Positions 19,008 through 28,311 of a stretch of DNA of 64,000 nucleotides are shown one piece after another. The position numbers and the translations under genes were made by a program. The notes beneath the pieces were generated by a model, which made no database searches, had not been told where the DNA came from, and saw only the letters and a program-made list of their open reading frames with translations. Within the stretch, counting starts at the first letter, position 1. Every line of letters starts with the position of its first letter. Origin of the DNA: CAUUCF01 sp963543695 (GTDB lineage Bacteria > Pseudomonadota > Gammaproteobacteria > UBA9339); the NCBI GenBank assembly GCA_963543695.1, contig CAUUCF010000003.1, forward strand, positions 1-64,000, in the 5' to 3' direction.

Positions 19008-19757
19008 TTACCGTAACTTATTTTCTAATTGAACAGCTCCCATCGTTTGCTGATCTTTATATTTAATGATCACTGGGCAGTAAATTTGCACTCCCGACTT
19101 CGATAATGGTCTACTACCTGAAACCACGACTGCTCCCGCCGGAATCTCAAAACTTTCTCCCGTTTTGACTAACCAAGCTTCGTTTACTGCATCGTAAATC
19201 TTCATATTGTTATTTAAAATCACGCCACTCCCTAATACTGCACCTTGCCTAACAATAATTCCATCGTAAACACCACAATTTCCACCAATAAAAACCTCAT
19301 CTTCAATAATCACGGGTAATTTTCCGATGGGTTCTAAAACTCCGCCAATTTGTACTCCCGCCGAAAGGTGAACGCGCTTACCAATTTGTGCTCCTGAACC
19401 GACCAACACGTGGGAATCAAGCATTGTTTCTGAATCAACAAAAGCCCCGATATTGACAAAAGTAGGTGGCATAATAATCACTCCCGGCGCAACGTAACAA
19501 CCATTACGTAAAGAAGTCCCTCCCGGAACTAAACGCACTTTAGCAGCTAAATTAAAATGTTTAGCCGAAAGCATCGTTTTATCAAAAAAAACTTCTCCTC
19601 CCCAACTTTTTTCAACTAATTCTCCGTGCTTAAATAGCTGCAAAATTCGCGCTTTCACTTCTTGATTGACTACCCACTGAGTACCTACTTTTTTAGCTAC
19701 TCGTATTCGCCCCCGATTTAAATCTTCTAAAAAAGCTAAATCCGCGGCGCTATTCAT
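19008..19757 (-). CDS. dapD: tetrahydrodipicolinate N-succinyltransferase
   Basis: About 249 residues, left-handed beta-helix (hexapeptide repeat) acyltransferase. It succinylates tetrahydrodipicolinate in the DAP/lysine pathway. Visible: RIRVAKKVGTQWVVNQEVK, the helix repeats VAPGVIIMPPTFVNIGAFVD, and IGGVLEPIGKLPVIIEDEVFIGG. It is about 25 residues shorter than E. coli DapD at the N-terminus. The ATG at 19757 overlaps the dapA stop by 8 bases; a TTG four codons upstream is less likely. It pairs with dapA, so DAP for peptidoglycan is made here. Confidence 0.94.
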   Translation of the reverse strand: MNSAADLAFLEDLNRGRIRVAKKVGTQWVVNQEVKARILQLFKHGELVEKSWGGEVFFDKTMLSAKHFNLAAKVRLVPGGTSLRNGCYVAPGVIIMPPTFVNIGAFVDSETMLDSHVLVGSGAQIGKRVHLSAGVQIGGVLEPIGKLPVIIEDEVFIGGNCGVYDGIIVRQGAVLGSGVILNNNMKIYDAVNEAWLVKTGESFEIPAGAVVVSGSRPLSKSGVQIYCPVIIKYKDQQTMGAVQLENKLR

Positions 19758-20631
19758 TAATTTGCTCAAAACTTTTTATTATTTGATCAACTAATTCAGG
19801 ATCAGCAGCCACCATAGGTAAACGAAAAAAATTCGCTAACAAACCCAATTTAGCCATTGCACCTTTAATCGGTTGCGGATTTGTATCTCGAAAACAATAC
19901 GTAAATAAGTCTTTCATTTGATAATGTAATTGGTGTGCCAATTTAAAATCGTCGTTCAAACAAGCTTTAACCAATTTGACCATCGTTTTCGGTACTAAAT
20001 TAGCCACAGTACTAATTACTCCTGTTGCTCCTAAACTCATCAACGGTAAAGTATCGTCGTCGTTCCCCGACAAAACACTGAAAGACACAGGAGCTTTTTC
20101 AATTATTTTACTAATTTGCCCGTAGTTCGCTGAAGCTTCTTTAATCGCGATAATATTGGCACACTGCTTACTTAATTTTAGCACCGTATCGGCCTCAATA
20201 TTGATAGCCGTCCTACCGGGAATATTATATAAAATGATTTGTTGATCGGTAGCTGAAGCAATCGCCTGATAATGAGCTAATAAACCACGTTGATTCGGTT
20301 TATTATAATAAGGAGCTACCACTAAATAGCCATCGTGACCTTGCATGGCATCAAAAAACTGAATATTTTCAACTACTTGCGTAGTACAATTAGTCCCTAC
20401 CCCTAAAAATACCGGAGTTTGACCCGCTTCTTCTAAAGTAATTTCTACTAAACGTTTTTTTTCCTCTAAAGTTAAACAAGCCGCTTCCGCCGTAGTACCT
20501 AACGCCACTAAAAAATCGATCCCCGCTCTCACTTGACGTTGCACTAATTGACGATAACGCACGTAATCTACTGCGTTATTTGCTAAAAAAGGAGTCACTA
20601 AAGCAGTGCCACAACCAACGATTGTTTTCAT
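19750..20631 (-). CDS. dapA: 4-hydroxy-tetrahydrodipicolinate synthase
   Basis: 293 residues, normal length. An aldolase-type TIM barrel that condenses pyruvate with aspartate semialdehyde. Visible: GTTAEAACLTLEEK, the catalytic tyrosine in YNIPGRT, the Schiff-base lysine in IAIKEAS, and SGNDDDTLPLM. It follows an 11-base gap after the small lipoprotein gene and is coupled to dapD. Confidence 0.96.
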   Translation of the reverse strand: MKTIVGCGTALVTPFLANNAVDYVRYRQLVQRQVRAGIDFLVALGTTAEAACLTLEEKKRLVEITLEEAGQTPVFLGVGTNCTTQVVENIQFFDAMQGHDGYLVVAPYYNKPNQRGLLAHYQAIASATDQQIILYNIPGRTAINIEADTVLKLSKQCANIIAIKEASANYGQISKIIEKAPVSFSVLSGNDDDTLPLMSLGATGVISTVANLVPKTMVKLVKACLNDDFKLAHQLHYQMKDLFTYCFRDTNPQPIKGAMAKLGLLANFFRLPMVAADPELVDQIIKSFEQINE

Positions 20632-20642
20632 AAATTTTATTA

Positions 20643-20807
20643 TTATTTTTTCAATTCTGGTATTGGATAATTGTTTCCCGTTAAATTTTGATCTAAATCA
20701 CCCGTTATTTTTAAAGGTGGATTCAAATCTGGGGCATTTTGATAATTAATCGGTAAAGAACAGCCTACTAAACTAATAAAAGCCAAAAAATTTAAAATTT
20801 TTTTCAT
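20643..20807 (-). CDS. 54-residue lipoprotein, BamC N-terminal-tail-like
   Basis: A 54-residue frame, with AAGAAG just ahead of the ATG at 20807. The leader MKKILNFLAFISLVGC has a clean lipobox (LVGC). The mature part is about 38 residues with no predicted fold: APDLNPPLKI near the start and NNYPIPE near the end. In BamC the unstructured N-terminal lasso, which clasps BamD, has the same kind of P-x-L-x-x-P ... Y-P-I-P wording, and bamC (nlpB) is the classical partner of dapA. I therefore suggest a BamC reduced to its lasso; this is inference from short similarity and synteny (in E. coli the order is dapA then bamC, here the lipoprotein comes first). A generic small lipoprotein is the alternative. 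Confidence 0.7.
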   Translation of the reverse strand: MKKILNFLAFISLVGCSLPINYQNAPDLNPPLKITGDLDQNLTGNNYPIPELKK

Positions 20808-21001
20808 CTTCTTTATTCTACGTACCTAAGCCATTTTTCAGTATAAACTAACTCTAGTATTTTGCAAGAACAAATTAATAATGGTTTTTACAAAATAAAA
20901 GCAAAATTTATTCGCTAATTAACCCAGCTTAACCTGTTTAAATCAAAGTTTTTAAATCATTAATGGATCCTGCTTTTATTTTTTTCCGGAAAACAAACGA
21001 G

Positions 21002-21123
21002 GATGTTTTATTTTAAAATCGATCATTTTACGCACTAATTTACTAGATCGTATTTTAGAAAAGATGTTTTATTTTAAAATCGATCATTTTACGCACTAAT
21101 TTACTAGATCGTATTTTAGAAAA
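21002..21123. repeat. 61-bp perfect tandem duplication
   Basis: Bases 21002-21062 and 21063-21123 are the same 61-base sequence. It lies at the 3' end of the broken HAD/glycan gene. Because 61 is not a multiple of three, the copy shifts the reading frame and creates the present stop at 21055-21057. Without it, the frame would continue for a few residues (a C-terminus of the type HPRLFSGKK). The lack of any difference between the copies means it is recent (or an assembly artefact). Confidence 0.9.
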
Positions 21124-22949
21124 TTTGATATTTTCAGAATTAATTTGATTCGTAAATAAATATTTCAAGGCTTCCCCAAAACCTATCTGAGGAGCATATT
21201 TAGTATTTTCTACTCCATAAGACTTATGCGGTAATTCCCCTAACATCTGAACCAAATTTACGTCTGGAGTATTAAAGAGATAATTAATGTAGAAATTCAT
21301 TATTTTTTGAGAATCAAAGGTAAGAGAAGGGTATTGCTTTTCGTAAGCATTCATCTGCGCCGTAAACGCGATGACTCCTTTAAGGTAATTATCAAATTGC
21401 CATTCCCAAAAACTATTTTTATCAATGTTTTCTAAAATTGGTTGTCCTTGATCGTCATAGTTAATCGTTTGCCCATGAGGAGCTCTAGTTAATAATTCCA
21501 GAACTTCGCCGATAAAAGGCTTCTTAAAAGTACAAAAACAATATTTTTCCATGTTGATACTTTCATAGCACATCGGCGTAACCGCATAATAAAAAGATTG
21601 AATCGGCTGGTGATAAAAGCCTCTAAATAATTCTGCTAAACAGTTTTGCGTTAATCCAGAACCATCTAAATCGACAAAAGCAAAAGATCATCCGAATAAT
21701 CGACGTTCTTTTTTAAATAATTAACGAAATTATTGATTTTAGTCTGATTTTTTTCTAAAGCTTTAACCACTATTTCTTTATTCGATAATAAATACCGATA
21801 AATCGCTTTTCTGGTTGTTAAATCATGCAAATTTTTTAAACCTACCGGTAACATATCCATCAATTCTTGTTTCTCTAAACCTAAAAACCGATGAATATGG
21901 CGAATATCGTAATTAAACATGTCGATAAATTGTTTGTACAATTGCTCATTATTGACATTGACCCCGGCCATTCGCCATACCATTCTCGAACCATAAGTAT
22001 AGAAAGTTTTAATTTGTAAATGATTTTCAGCAATTAAAAGATCGGCCATCGCTTTTAAAACATAACCGTCTCTAGCAATGAAATAAAGCCTATGGATCGA
22101 ACGCTTTTGGCATTGACGTAACACCCAAACAACATAAGGATAAAGAATGGCCCCGGTTAAAGAAATTCCTAAGATTGCTTTTTCATCAGTTTGAAAACCA
22201 TTTAAAACGACGTTTTTAGCACAACCTAACGTTAATTGTACGACCGGATCAAAAAAATATCGCGCTAAAACCCCTTCTTCATATTTTTTAAAACGCACGC
22301 AGCGATATAAATGAGCATGAATACCCAATTCTTTAGGTTTGGAATAATCTGCTCCTGCGTTATCCCCTAAATGAACCCACTGCTTAAAATCAACCTTCTC
22401 TTGAGTTTGCACGTATTTATATAAACTAGCCGTCGCTTTCATGTGACCTACTTCAGAAGATAAATATATTTTTAAATCGGCTAATACCGGATCAGCATTA
22501 GAAACCATTTGTTTAATGACGGTCAACGGTAAGTACATAGCCGAAATTAAAACTACTCTCTTCTTTTGCACTAAAAGTGCTTTTACTTTATCAATGTTCT
22601 CTTGTATCGGAAGGAGATTCTCTCGTTCTAAACGAATTTCTAACGCTTCAAGTTGTTCTCTTTGCACTGTCGATAAAGCATAGTTTTTGGCAAGGTAAAG
22701 ATAAAGATCTTTAAATTTTATTTCTTGTTCGTGATGCCAAACTTTACTTAACCGCCTTAAATAAAATTCAGCATCCACTCGATAGTAATAAAAATTCGCT
22801 TTTATGTCTTTAGGAAACTCCTGATATTCAACTTCCGTATTTAATATATGCTGCATCAAGACAAAAATTCCCGCAGGTTTAGCAACTTTACGAGTAATTA
22901 AAGTATCAAAAATATCGAAGGAATATAATTTATAATTTTTATCAAACAT
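21055..22949 (-). pseudogene. broken HAD-superfamily glycan protein (COG5610-like)
   Basis: The 5' frame (ATG at 22949, 427 codons) starts with YSFDIFDTLITRKV, the HAD motif I (DxFDT) seen in predicted polysaccharide-cluster HAD proteins, and has HLGDN with a later K-P-K-E, as in HAD motifs III/IV. It stops at 21668-21666. The 3' frame, whose first ATG is 21573, can be read upstream to 21680 as FVDLDGSGLTQNCLAELF, so it is the natural continuation. A single missing base in the short T run near 21676-21685 joins them. Joined, the product would be about 630 residues. The 3' end is further altered by the 61-bp duplication. It is the last gene of the surface-polymer cluster. Confidence 0.8.
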
Positions 22950-22950
22950 G

Positions 22951-24144
22951 TTACCCTAATTTTTTTAACATAAAATCTACTGTGCGCACACAAGAATGAC
23001 CATCATCACGATATCCCATTTTCAACAAAATTCCTCTGCTTTCTTTAAAAAAAGCTCCTCATTAAAACGTAAGATATTCGATGCTAATTCCCCGTTATCT
23101 TCCGCAATCGGACTGGGTAAAACCGATAGAGGATAATAAAAACCGTTAGAACAATTATATTGGTCTAGATCTACCGCGTAAATAAACGACGGTTTTTTTA
23201 GGATCACGTACTCTGGAAGACAAGAACTATAATCAGAAATTAAAACGTCCGCCGCAACCAATAATTCTTGCATGTCGACGTATTAAATACCACTAAAACT
23301 AAGTTTTTATCTGTGTTAGAAGCATCGATAACTTCGTTAGCACCGAATAAAACATTATTCACTCTTCTCGTTCTACTATGTAACCTAACCAAAATAACCC
23401 ATTCTCCACCAAATCTTTGTTTTAAAGATTTCTTCAATAACCTGATGTCCAAATTAAAATAGTAAAGCGCTCCGTCCGGTCGCCAAGTCGGAGCGTATAA
23501 TAATATGCGAGCATGTTGAGGAAGTTGATAAAATTTTTTGACTTTATCAATCACCGGTCGATGATCCACGTAAAAGATCGCATCTCTAGCGTTACCTAAC
23601 ATTTCAATTTTACCGTAACCTCTATGTTGGGAAGTATAAATCTCTTTTTGAAAATCGCTATTTACGAAAAGGTAGTCAAATAAAGCAGATGATCGCGTTT
23701 GCCACTCTAATTCGTGCGTTTTACTATAAATTTGCGTAACGTCTGCATCACATTTTTTAATCCCCATTGAACCATGCCAAGTTTGAAGATAACAAGTTTC
23801 TTGTTTTTTCTTTAGCCCTTGTTTTAAAGGCAAATAAACATGAGAATTCATCACCCACATTTTAGCCGTAGCTAATTCGTATAATCCTCTAATAGAAGTA
23901 TACTTCACTAGCTGAAACTCGGCAGGAATTTCGGCAAGTTCCGTAGTCTTATTCGTAAGCCAAACTAACTTATAATTACTAACTTCTTTACGCTTTAAAA
24001 ATTCTTGAGCAATATACTTAGGATTGTCTGCGTATTGTTGAGTTAAAGGATTACCAAAACAATTTTATAACGATCGACTTTAAAAAATTTATCTATCAAA
24101 TAACAGATCATTTTTCTAAAATAATATTTTTTAACTTTTTTCAT
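22951..24144 (-). pseudogene. broken CDP-glycerol/ribitol phosphotransferase (TagF-like)
   Basis: About 398 codons in at least four pieces. Piece 1 runs from the ATG at 24144 to DRYKIVL; one missing T (near 24064) leads to FGNPLTQQYADNP and on into the piece with TWHGSMGIKKCD, EMLGNARDA and LLYAPTWRPDG (23240-23908), the TagF/Glyphos_transf core. Another lost base near 23283 leads to YVDMQELLVAADVLISDYSS (22.9-23.27 kb). A third near 23036 leads to MGYRDDGHSCVRTVDFML and the natural stop at 22951. Restoring one T at each place gives a continuous protein of the family that polymerises poly(glycerol- or ribitol-phosphate). It sits just after the Bcs1-like gene, which would make its substrate. 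Confidence 0.82.
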
Positions 24145-24168
24145 TTTAAAACGAATTAACATAGGTGA

Positions 24169-25536
24169 TTATGCTCTTTTAACGTTAACAATTTGCCCAG
24201 AAACATTAGTTAATAACGTATTTAAAGAGACGCTAGCTACTTTAGCCACCGGACATAAAGTTTCTTCAGGCTCTTGACCAAAATTTTCCAACCTCATCAG
24301 AGTAGCGGTTCTCTCAGGACAAATACAATTGATTTTAATTCCTTGTGCTTGCCATTCTTCCGATAAAGCTTGCGTTAAATTTACGATGGCGGCTTTAGTC
24401 GAAGAATAGATTGAATATAAAGCTCTCCCTTTTGTATAACTCGAAGAAGTATACAATAGTAAACTGCCTGCCGTTCTTTTTAAATATTCTGGCGCTAAAT
24501 GCGCAACGTTAACACAACCAACATAATTAATATTAATTTCCCTTAAAATATCATCCATTGACCGATCGTTTAATTTACCCATCCTTAAAATACCCGCAGT
24601 ATTAATAATATAATCGATCTGATGCTCTTTTTTAAAAACTAGGTCTAAAGCTCGTTTTAAACTTTTTAAATCCGTAACGTCTACTTTAGTTGCTCTAGAA
24701 AAACCATACACTTTCGCACCATATGTTTGAGCCATTTCAGCGATAGCCGCCCCGATCCCTCTACTAGCACCAAATATCACTAGTACTTTATTTTTTAAAG
24801 CCCTTTTATCTACGTCGTTTATTTCTAAGCTTTTTAATTGAAAGAGCTTATCCGCAATCGCAACGTCTATTGGATCAGTAATCTTCCTATTAAATTGGTC
24901 CCCCTCTACGACATAAATTTCAGATAGACCATACTTAAGCACTAAGCCACAATCATCGGTCACGTCCACTACTCCTTCTTGATTAGCTAACTCATGAGCC
25001 TGTTTAATAATTCTGACGTCAAAAGCTTGAGGAGTTTGGCCGCATCTTAAATACTCTCTTTTCGGAATTTGTTCAATGATATTATTCTGTTTGATTTTGA
25101 TAATTGTATCTGTACTTCGGATTGCCACGTCAACCGCTTGATAAGTTTTTAACGCTTCAAGACAACTTAAGACGATCATTTCGCTTAAAAAAGGACGAGC
25201 CGCATCGTGAATTAAAACTTGAGCTTCCTGTTCTTTAATCGCGTTAACTCCAAGATAGGAACTTTCGCGCCTCGTAGCACCACCGACTAAAACCTTAACC
25301 ACTTTTTTATAATTATTCTTCAGTAAAAGCGTGTTCATTAAGGATAGATAATTACCGTGACAAACGATGATTATTTTATCAACTGCTTTAACTTTTTCAA
25401 AAACTTCAATAGCGTGTTCAACAACCGTTTTACCCCCTATTTTTAAAAATTGTTTAGGAATATTTAAGCCCGTTCTTATCCCATCACCAGATGCCAAAAT
25501 TATTCCGTAAATTATGGGGTTACCTTTTTTAATCAT
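24169..25536 (-). CDS. bifunctional ribitol-5-phosphate cytidylyltransferase / ribulose-5-phosphate reductase (Bcs1-like)
   Basis: 455 residues with two domains. Residues 1-230 are an IspD/TarI-type cytidylyltransferase: ILASGDGIRTGLNIPKQF, VHDAARPFLS, then CGQTPQAFD. Residues 250-455 are a short-chain dehydrogenase: VIFGASRGIGAAIAE for NADPH, and the catalytic YSSTK. This fusion is known from Haemophilus influenzae type b and a (Bcs1/Acs1), where it makes CDP-ribitol from ribulose-5-phosphate, NADPH and CTP for the ribitol-phosphate capsule. It is intact, while its downstream neighbour, the TagF-like polymerase, is broken. A plain IspD is less likely because of the reductase half. Confidence 0.85.
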   Translation of the reverse strand: MIKKGNPIIYGIILASGDGIRTGLNIPKQFLKIGGKTVVEHAIEVFEKVKAVDKIIIVCHGNYLSLMNTLLLKNNYKKVVKVLVGGATRRESSYLGVNAIKEQEAQVLIHDAARPFLSEMIVLSCLEALKTYQAVDVAIRSTDTIIKIKQNNIIEQIPKREYLRCGQTPQAFDVRIIKQAHELANQEGVVDVTDDCGLVLKYGLSEIYVVEGDQFNRKITDPIDVAIADKLFQLKSLEINDVDKRALKNKVLVIFGASRGIGAAIAEMAQTYGAKVYGFSRATKVDVTDLKSLKRALDLVFKKEHQIDYIINTAGILRMGKLNDRSMDDILREININYVGCVNVAHLAPEYLKRTAGSLLLYTSSSYTKGRALYSIYSSTKAAIVNLTQALSEEWQAQGIKINCICPERTATLMRLENFGQEPEETLCPVAKVASVSLNTLLTNVSGQIVNVKRA

Positions 25537-25545
25537 AATTTATCT

Positions 25546-26865
25546 CTACCCTAATAATCGCTCCAAATAATTAAAGATGTAATTAGCCGTACCTTTTTGA
25601 GGTTGTATCAATTTATTATTAACAATTGCTTTTCTAACGGAGAACAAAGGATCTTGATTTTGTAATAAAATTAAGTCTAAATAATATTGTATTTCTTTTA
25701 AATCGTTAGCCTGATAATATCCGGCAATAATTGCGTTTCCAAACGCATTATGCCCTACTGAATTTTGGTTAATTAAACGTAAAACGGGCTTTAAAGTCGG
25801 TAAATACTCGTATAAAAAAGAATTACAATCGGTAATTAATAAATCCGAAGTCCTAAACATATCAAAATAATTATTTAACTCGTATATTCGCGCGTTCGGC
25901 AATTGCTCCCAACGTCGGAAATAAGCTTGCATTTCTTCCACCGACATTAACTGTGACGTCACGATGCTTTTCTTCAATCGAGGATGTGGTTTCAGTATAA
26001 ATTCAATTTCTGGATGCGCTTTTGCAAAATCATAAAAAAACCGATAATTCCAATCGAAAGTACCAAATTTTAATATACTATCCTGATCAAAAGCATGATG
26101 AGGAGCATAGATAATGCGTTTTTTATTTTTAGTACGCCATAAGATATTATGATGGTTAATCGGGATTAAATAATGATCTAATTTTAAATGACCAGCAACA
26201 ACTAACCTATGCTCCTCAAACGATAAATTTAATAATTTAGCTTTTATCTCGTAATTATCTAAAAAGTAAGCATAAACTTCTCGATAAAATAATGCCGAAT
26301 ATTCGTTAACACCGTTAGTAATACAAGAACCGTACGAACAATATAAGGCTAGAGCGTACTTAGCAGTCTTGAAAATAGCATGTTCCTTAGCCAAATCCCA
26401 TGGTTGCTCGTAAAAAATAATATCGGGCTTAAACGTTTTTAACGATTTATATTTTCTTTTGGTAAAATCAAAAGCATACGAAACGTTAAACCCGTCTGCT
26501 TTAAATTTATTATAATCTCTGCGCGCTAAACGTTCGTAATCTAAAAAACCAAACGCATTTTTTAATAAATTTGTACCTACCGTAATTAACACTTGTACTT
26601 CATAATTAGGACTATTTTTTAAAATTTCATATAAAGGCCCATAAACCCATTTGGCAATTTCACTATTTAAAAAGACTACTTTAATTTTTCGCTTCCCGTA
26701 CTGATTTTGCAATTTTTTAATTAATTTCGAATGACGCTTTTGTATCCATTGGATCTGTCTACAAGTATCTTGATTACGACAATAATTTCTAAAAGCGTGA
26801 CGCCATCTCCTACTAGGCAATAACCAAGAAAAAAGCGAACTTAATAAACCGTATTTTAACATCAT
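25546..26865 (-). CDS. CDP-polyol phosphotransferase-like protein
   Basis: 439 residues with a basic, hydrophobic N-terminus (LLSSLFSWLLPSRRWRHAFR), which may associate with the membrane. The C-terminal half has the GT-B features of CDP-glycerol phosphotransferase-like enzymes: VVAGHLKLDHYL, RIIYAPHHAFDQDS, FILKPHPRLK and SDLLITDCNSFLYEYL. It overlaps the upstream GT2 gene by ATGA and precedes the Bcs1-like gene by 9 bases. With those neighbours it probably primes or extends a ribitol- or glycerol-phosphate-containing glycan. Intact in this window, unlike the second TagF-like gene. Confidence 0.75.
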   Translation of the reverse strand: MMLKYGLLSSLFSWLLPSRRWRHAFRNYCRNQDTCRQIQWIQKRHSKLIKKLQNQYGKRKIKVVFLNSEIAKWVYGPLYEILKNSPNYEVQVLITVGTNLLKNAFGFLDYERLARRDYNKFKADGFNVSYAFDFTKRKYKSLKTFKPDIIFYEQPWDLAKEHAIFKTAKYALALYCSYGSCITNGVNEYSALFYREVYAYFLDNYEIKAKLLNLSFEEHRLVVAGHLKLDHYLIPINHHNILWRTKNKKRIIYAPHHAFDQDSILKFGTFDWNYRFFYDFAKAHPEIEFILKPHPRLKKSIVTSQLMSVEEMQAYFRRWEQLPNARIYELNNYFDMFRTSDLLITDCNSFLYEYLPTLKPVLRLINQNSVGHNAFGNAIIAGYYQANDLKEIQYYLDLILLQNQDPLFSVRKAIVNNKLIQPQKGTANYIFNYLERLLG

Positions 26866-27890
26866 AAAAGTTTCTTATGGATCTCCAATTGCCATCCTAG
26901 AATAGTGATCACTTTGTATTTTCGGCCGTATAATTTATAGTTTTTAATCGAAAAAATTTTCTCTAAAAAACTACCTTCCCGTTGACTAAGTTTTTTCAAA
27001 AAGGTTTGATAATCTGCTGGTGATAAAATTTGGGCACAACGCTGTAAGAATTTCTCGGTACTTTCAGGAGGGATACCGACGAAATGAAAATTTAGAACGT
27101 TCCATACGTAATTTTTAAAATCCACGCTAAACATTTCAAATAAATGATTATGCGTTAAAAAATTTTTTAATAATTCAATATTTTGAAAAACACAGAAATT
27201 ATCGTCTGACGTCTTATTAACCGATGAACCATCTCTTTGCCGATAATGATAAAAGACCTCATTAAGATAATAAATTTTTTTTGCCAATAACAAACTGCTA
27301 ATTGAGAATAATTGGTCTTCACCTACCTTACTAGGAGCAAACTGAATCATCTTTTGTAATAAAAAAGCTCGTAAATAAGCTTTATTCCAAACGGCTAGAA
27401 AAAAGTTAAAAAAGCGATTATTAGTTTTAAAATCTTGCCAACTATAAAAACTATTTGCTTGTATTTTACAATGCAATTGTTTTCGAGCTTGTTTTTTAAA
27501 AAAATTTAATCGCGCTTTAACGTGATCGAAAGTCATAAAATCGAAATGTATAATTTCCGCTTGCGTTTCAGTAAATTTCTGCACTAATCTTTCTAAAGTT
27601 TCTAATTCTATATAATCATCTGGATCTACAAAAACAACGTATTTTCCGCTAGCTACCTTTAAAGCTTCGTTTCTCGCAACCCCTTGACCTTGATTGACTT
27701 GGTTTAAAATCACAAATCGTTGATCTTGCTTAGCATACGTTTCTAAAATAGCCAACGAATCGTCAGTAGACCCATCGTTTACGCAGATCACTTCAAAATT
27801 GGAAAAAGTTTGATGAACAATATTATCAAGGCATTGAGGTAAGTATTTAGCAACATTATAAACAGGAATAATAATTGATATTACGATCAT
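26862..27890 (-). CDS. family 2 glycosyltransferase
   Basis: 342 residues. GT-A fold: ISIIIPVYNVAKYLPQCLD at the start, VNDGSTDDS near residue 38, and the metal-binding VFVDPDDYIE near residue 90. A typical capsule/LPS enzyme that transfers a sugar from a nucleotide-sugar donor. The sugar cannot be deduced. It is the first gene of the surface-polymer cluster and begins 45 bases beyond the 3' end of ssrA, the usual integration site of many islands; no copy of the ssrA 3' end was seen at the far side. Confidence 0.88.
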   Translation of the reverse strand: MIVISIIIPVYNVAKYLPQCLDNIVHQTFSNFEVICVNDGSTDDSLAILETYAKQDQRFVILNQVNQGQGVARNEALKVASGKYVVFVDPDDYIELETLERLVQKFTETQAEIIHFDFMTFDHVKARLNFFKKQARKQLHCKIQANSFYSWQDFKTNNRFFNFFLAVWNKAYLRAFLLQKMIQFAPSKVGEDQLFSISSLLLAKKIYYLNEVFYHYRQRDGSSVNKTSDDNFCVFQNIELLKNFLTHNHLFEMFSVDFKNYVWNVLNFHFVGIPPESTEKFLQRCAQILSPADYQTFLKKLSQREGSFLEKIFSIKNYKLYGRKYKVITILGWQLEIHKKLL

Positions 27891-27935
27891 TAAAGGCTCA
27901 CTTTAAAAATTATCATGTTGATCCCTAATTAAAAA

Positions 27936-28301
27936 TGGTGGAGGCGGCGGGAATCGAACCCGCGTCCGCAAATCCTAAACCTTTGACGCTACATGTTTAG
28001 TTTGTTCTTTAATTTAATAAAAAAATCGAAAACAAACATTCTCTTTTTTTACTAGCTTGAAATTTTAAGAACAGTAAAGACTCAAACTATCCGTACTGCT
28101 TGCTTATGTATAATGACCGCACGGTAAAAAGCATAAGCACTCTTTACTTACGGACTTAGCTTAAGCGCAAGCTAAAGCTAAAGATTCACCAAAGTTTTTA
28201 TCGTTGGCGTTTATAAATTTGATAGCCGTATTTTACGAGTAAGACTACTTCCTCGACATGCTTCTCCGGCCTCGCTATCCACGTCGAAACCGATCGCCCC
28301 C
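27936..28301 (-). ncRNA. ssrA: transfer-messenger RNA (tmRNA)
   Basis: 366 nt. The 5' end GGGGGCGATCGGTTTCGACG and the 3' end, with T-arm GGTTCGATTCCC and encoded CCA, form the tRNA-like domain. The tag reading frame is at 28208-28161 and reads ANDKNFGESLALACA then TAA. The N-terminal AND.N. is the usual gammaproteobacterial wording; the last three residues are ACA rather than LAA or ALA. tmRNA rescues stalled ribosomes with SmpB and marks the product for ClpXP/ClpAP. The mature 5' end is only 10 bases after the secB stop, so transcription must begin inside secB or read through from it. Confidence 0.95.
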
Positions 28302-28311
28302 TTATATACAA

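Noticed and set aside
22951..24144. Programmed frameshifting or transcription slippage rescuing the TagF-like gene
   Set aside because: Three separate sites with runs of only about four T and no slippery heptamer or stimulating structure; decay is simpler.
21000..27936. Attachment-site repeat of the ssrA 3' end bounding the surface-polymer cluster
   Set aside because: No second copy of the TGGTGGAGGCGGCGGG-type sequence was found by eye near 20.8-21.1 kb, and no integrase is present; an island origin remains only a possibility.
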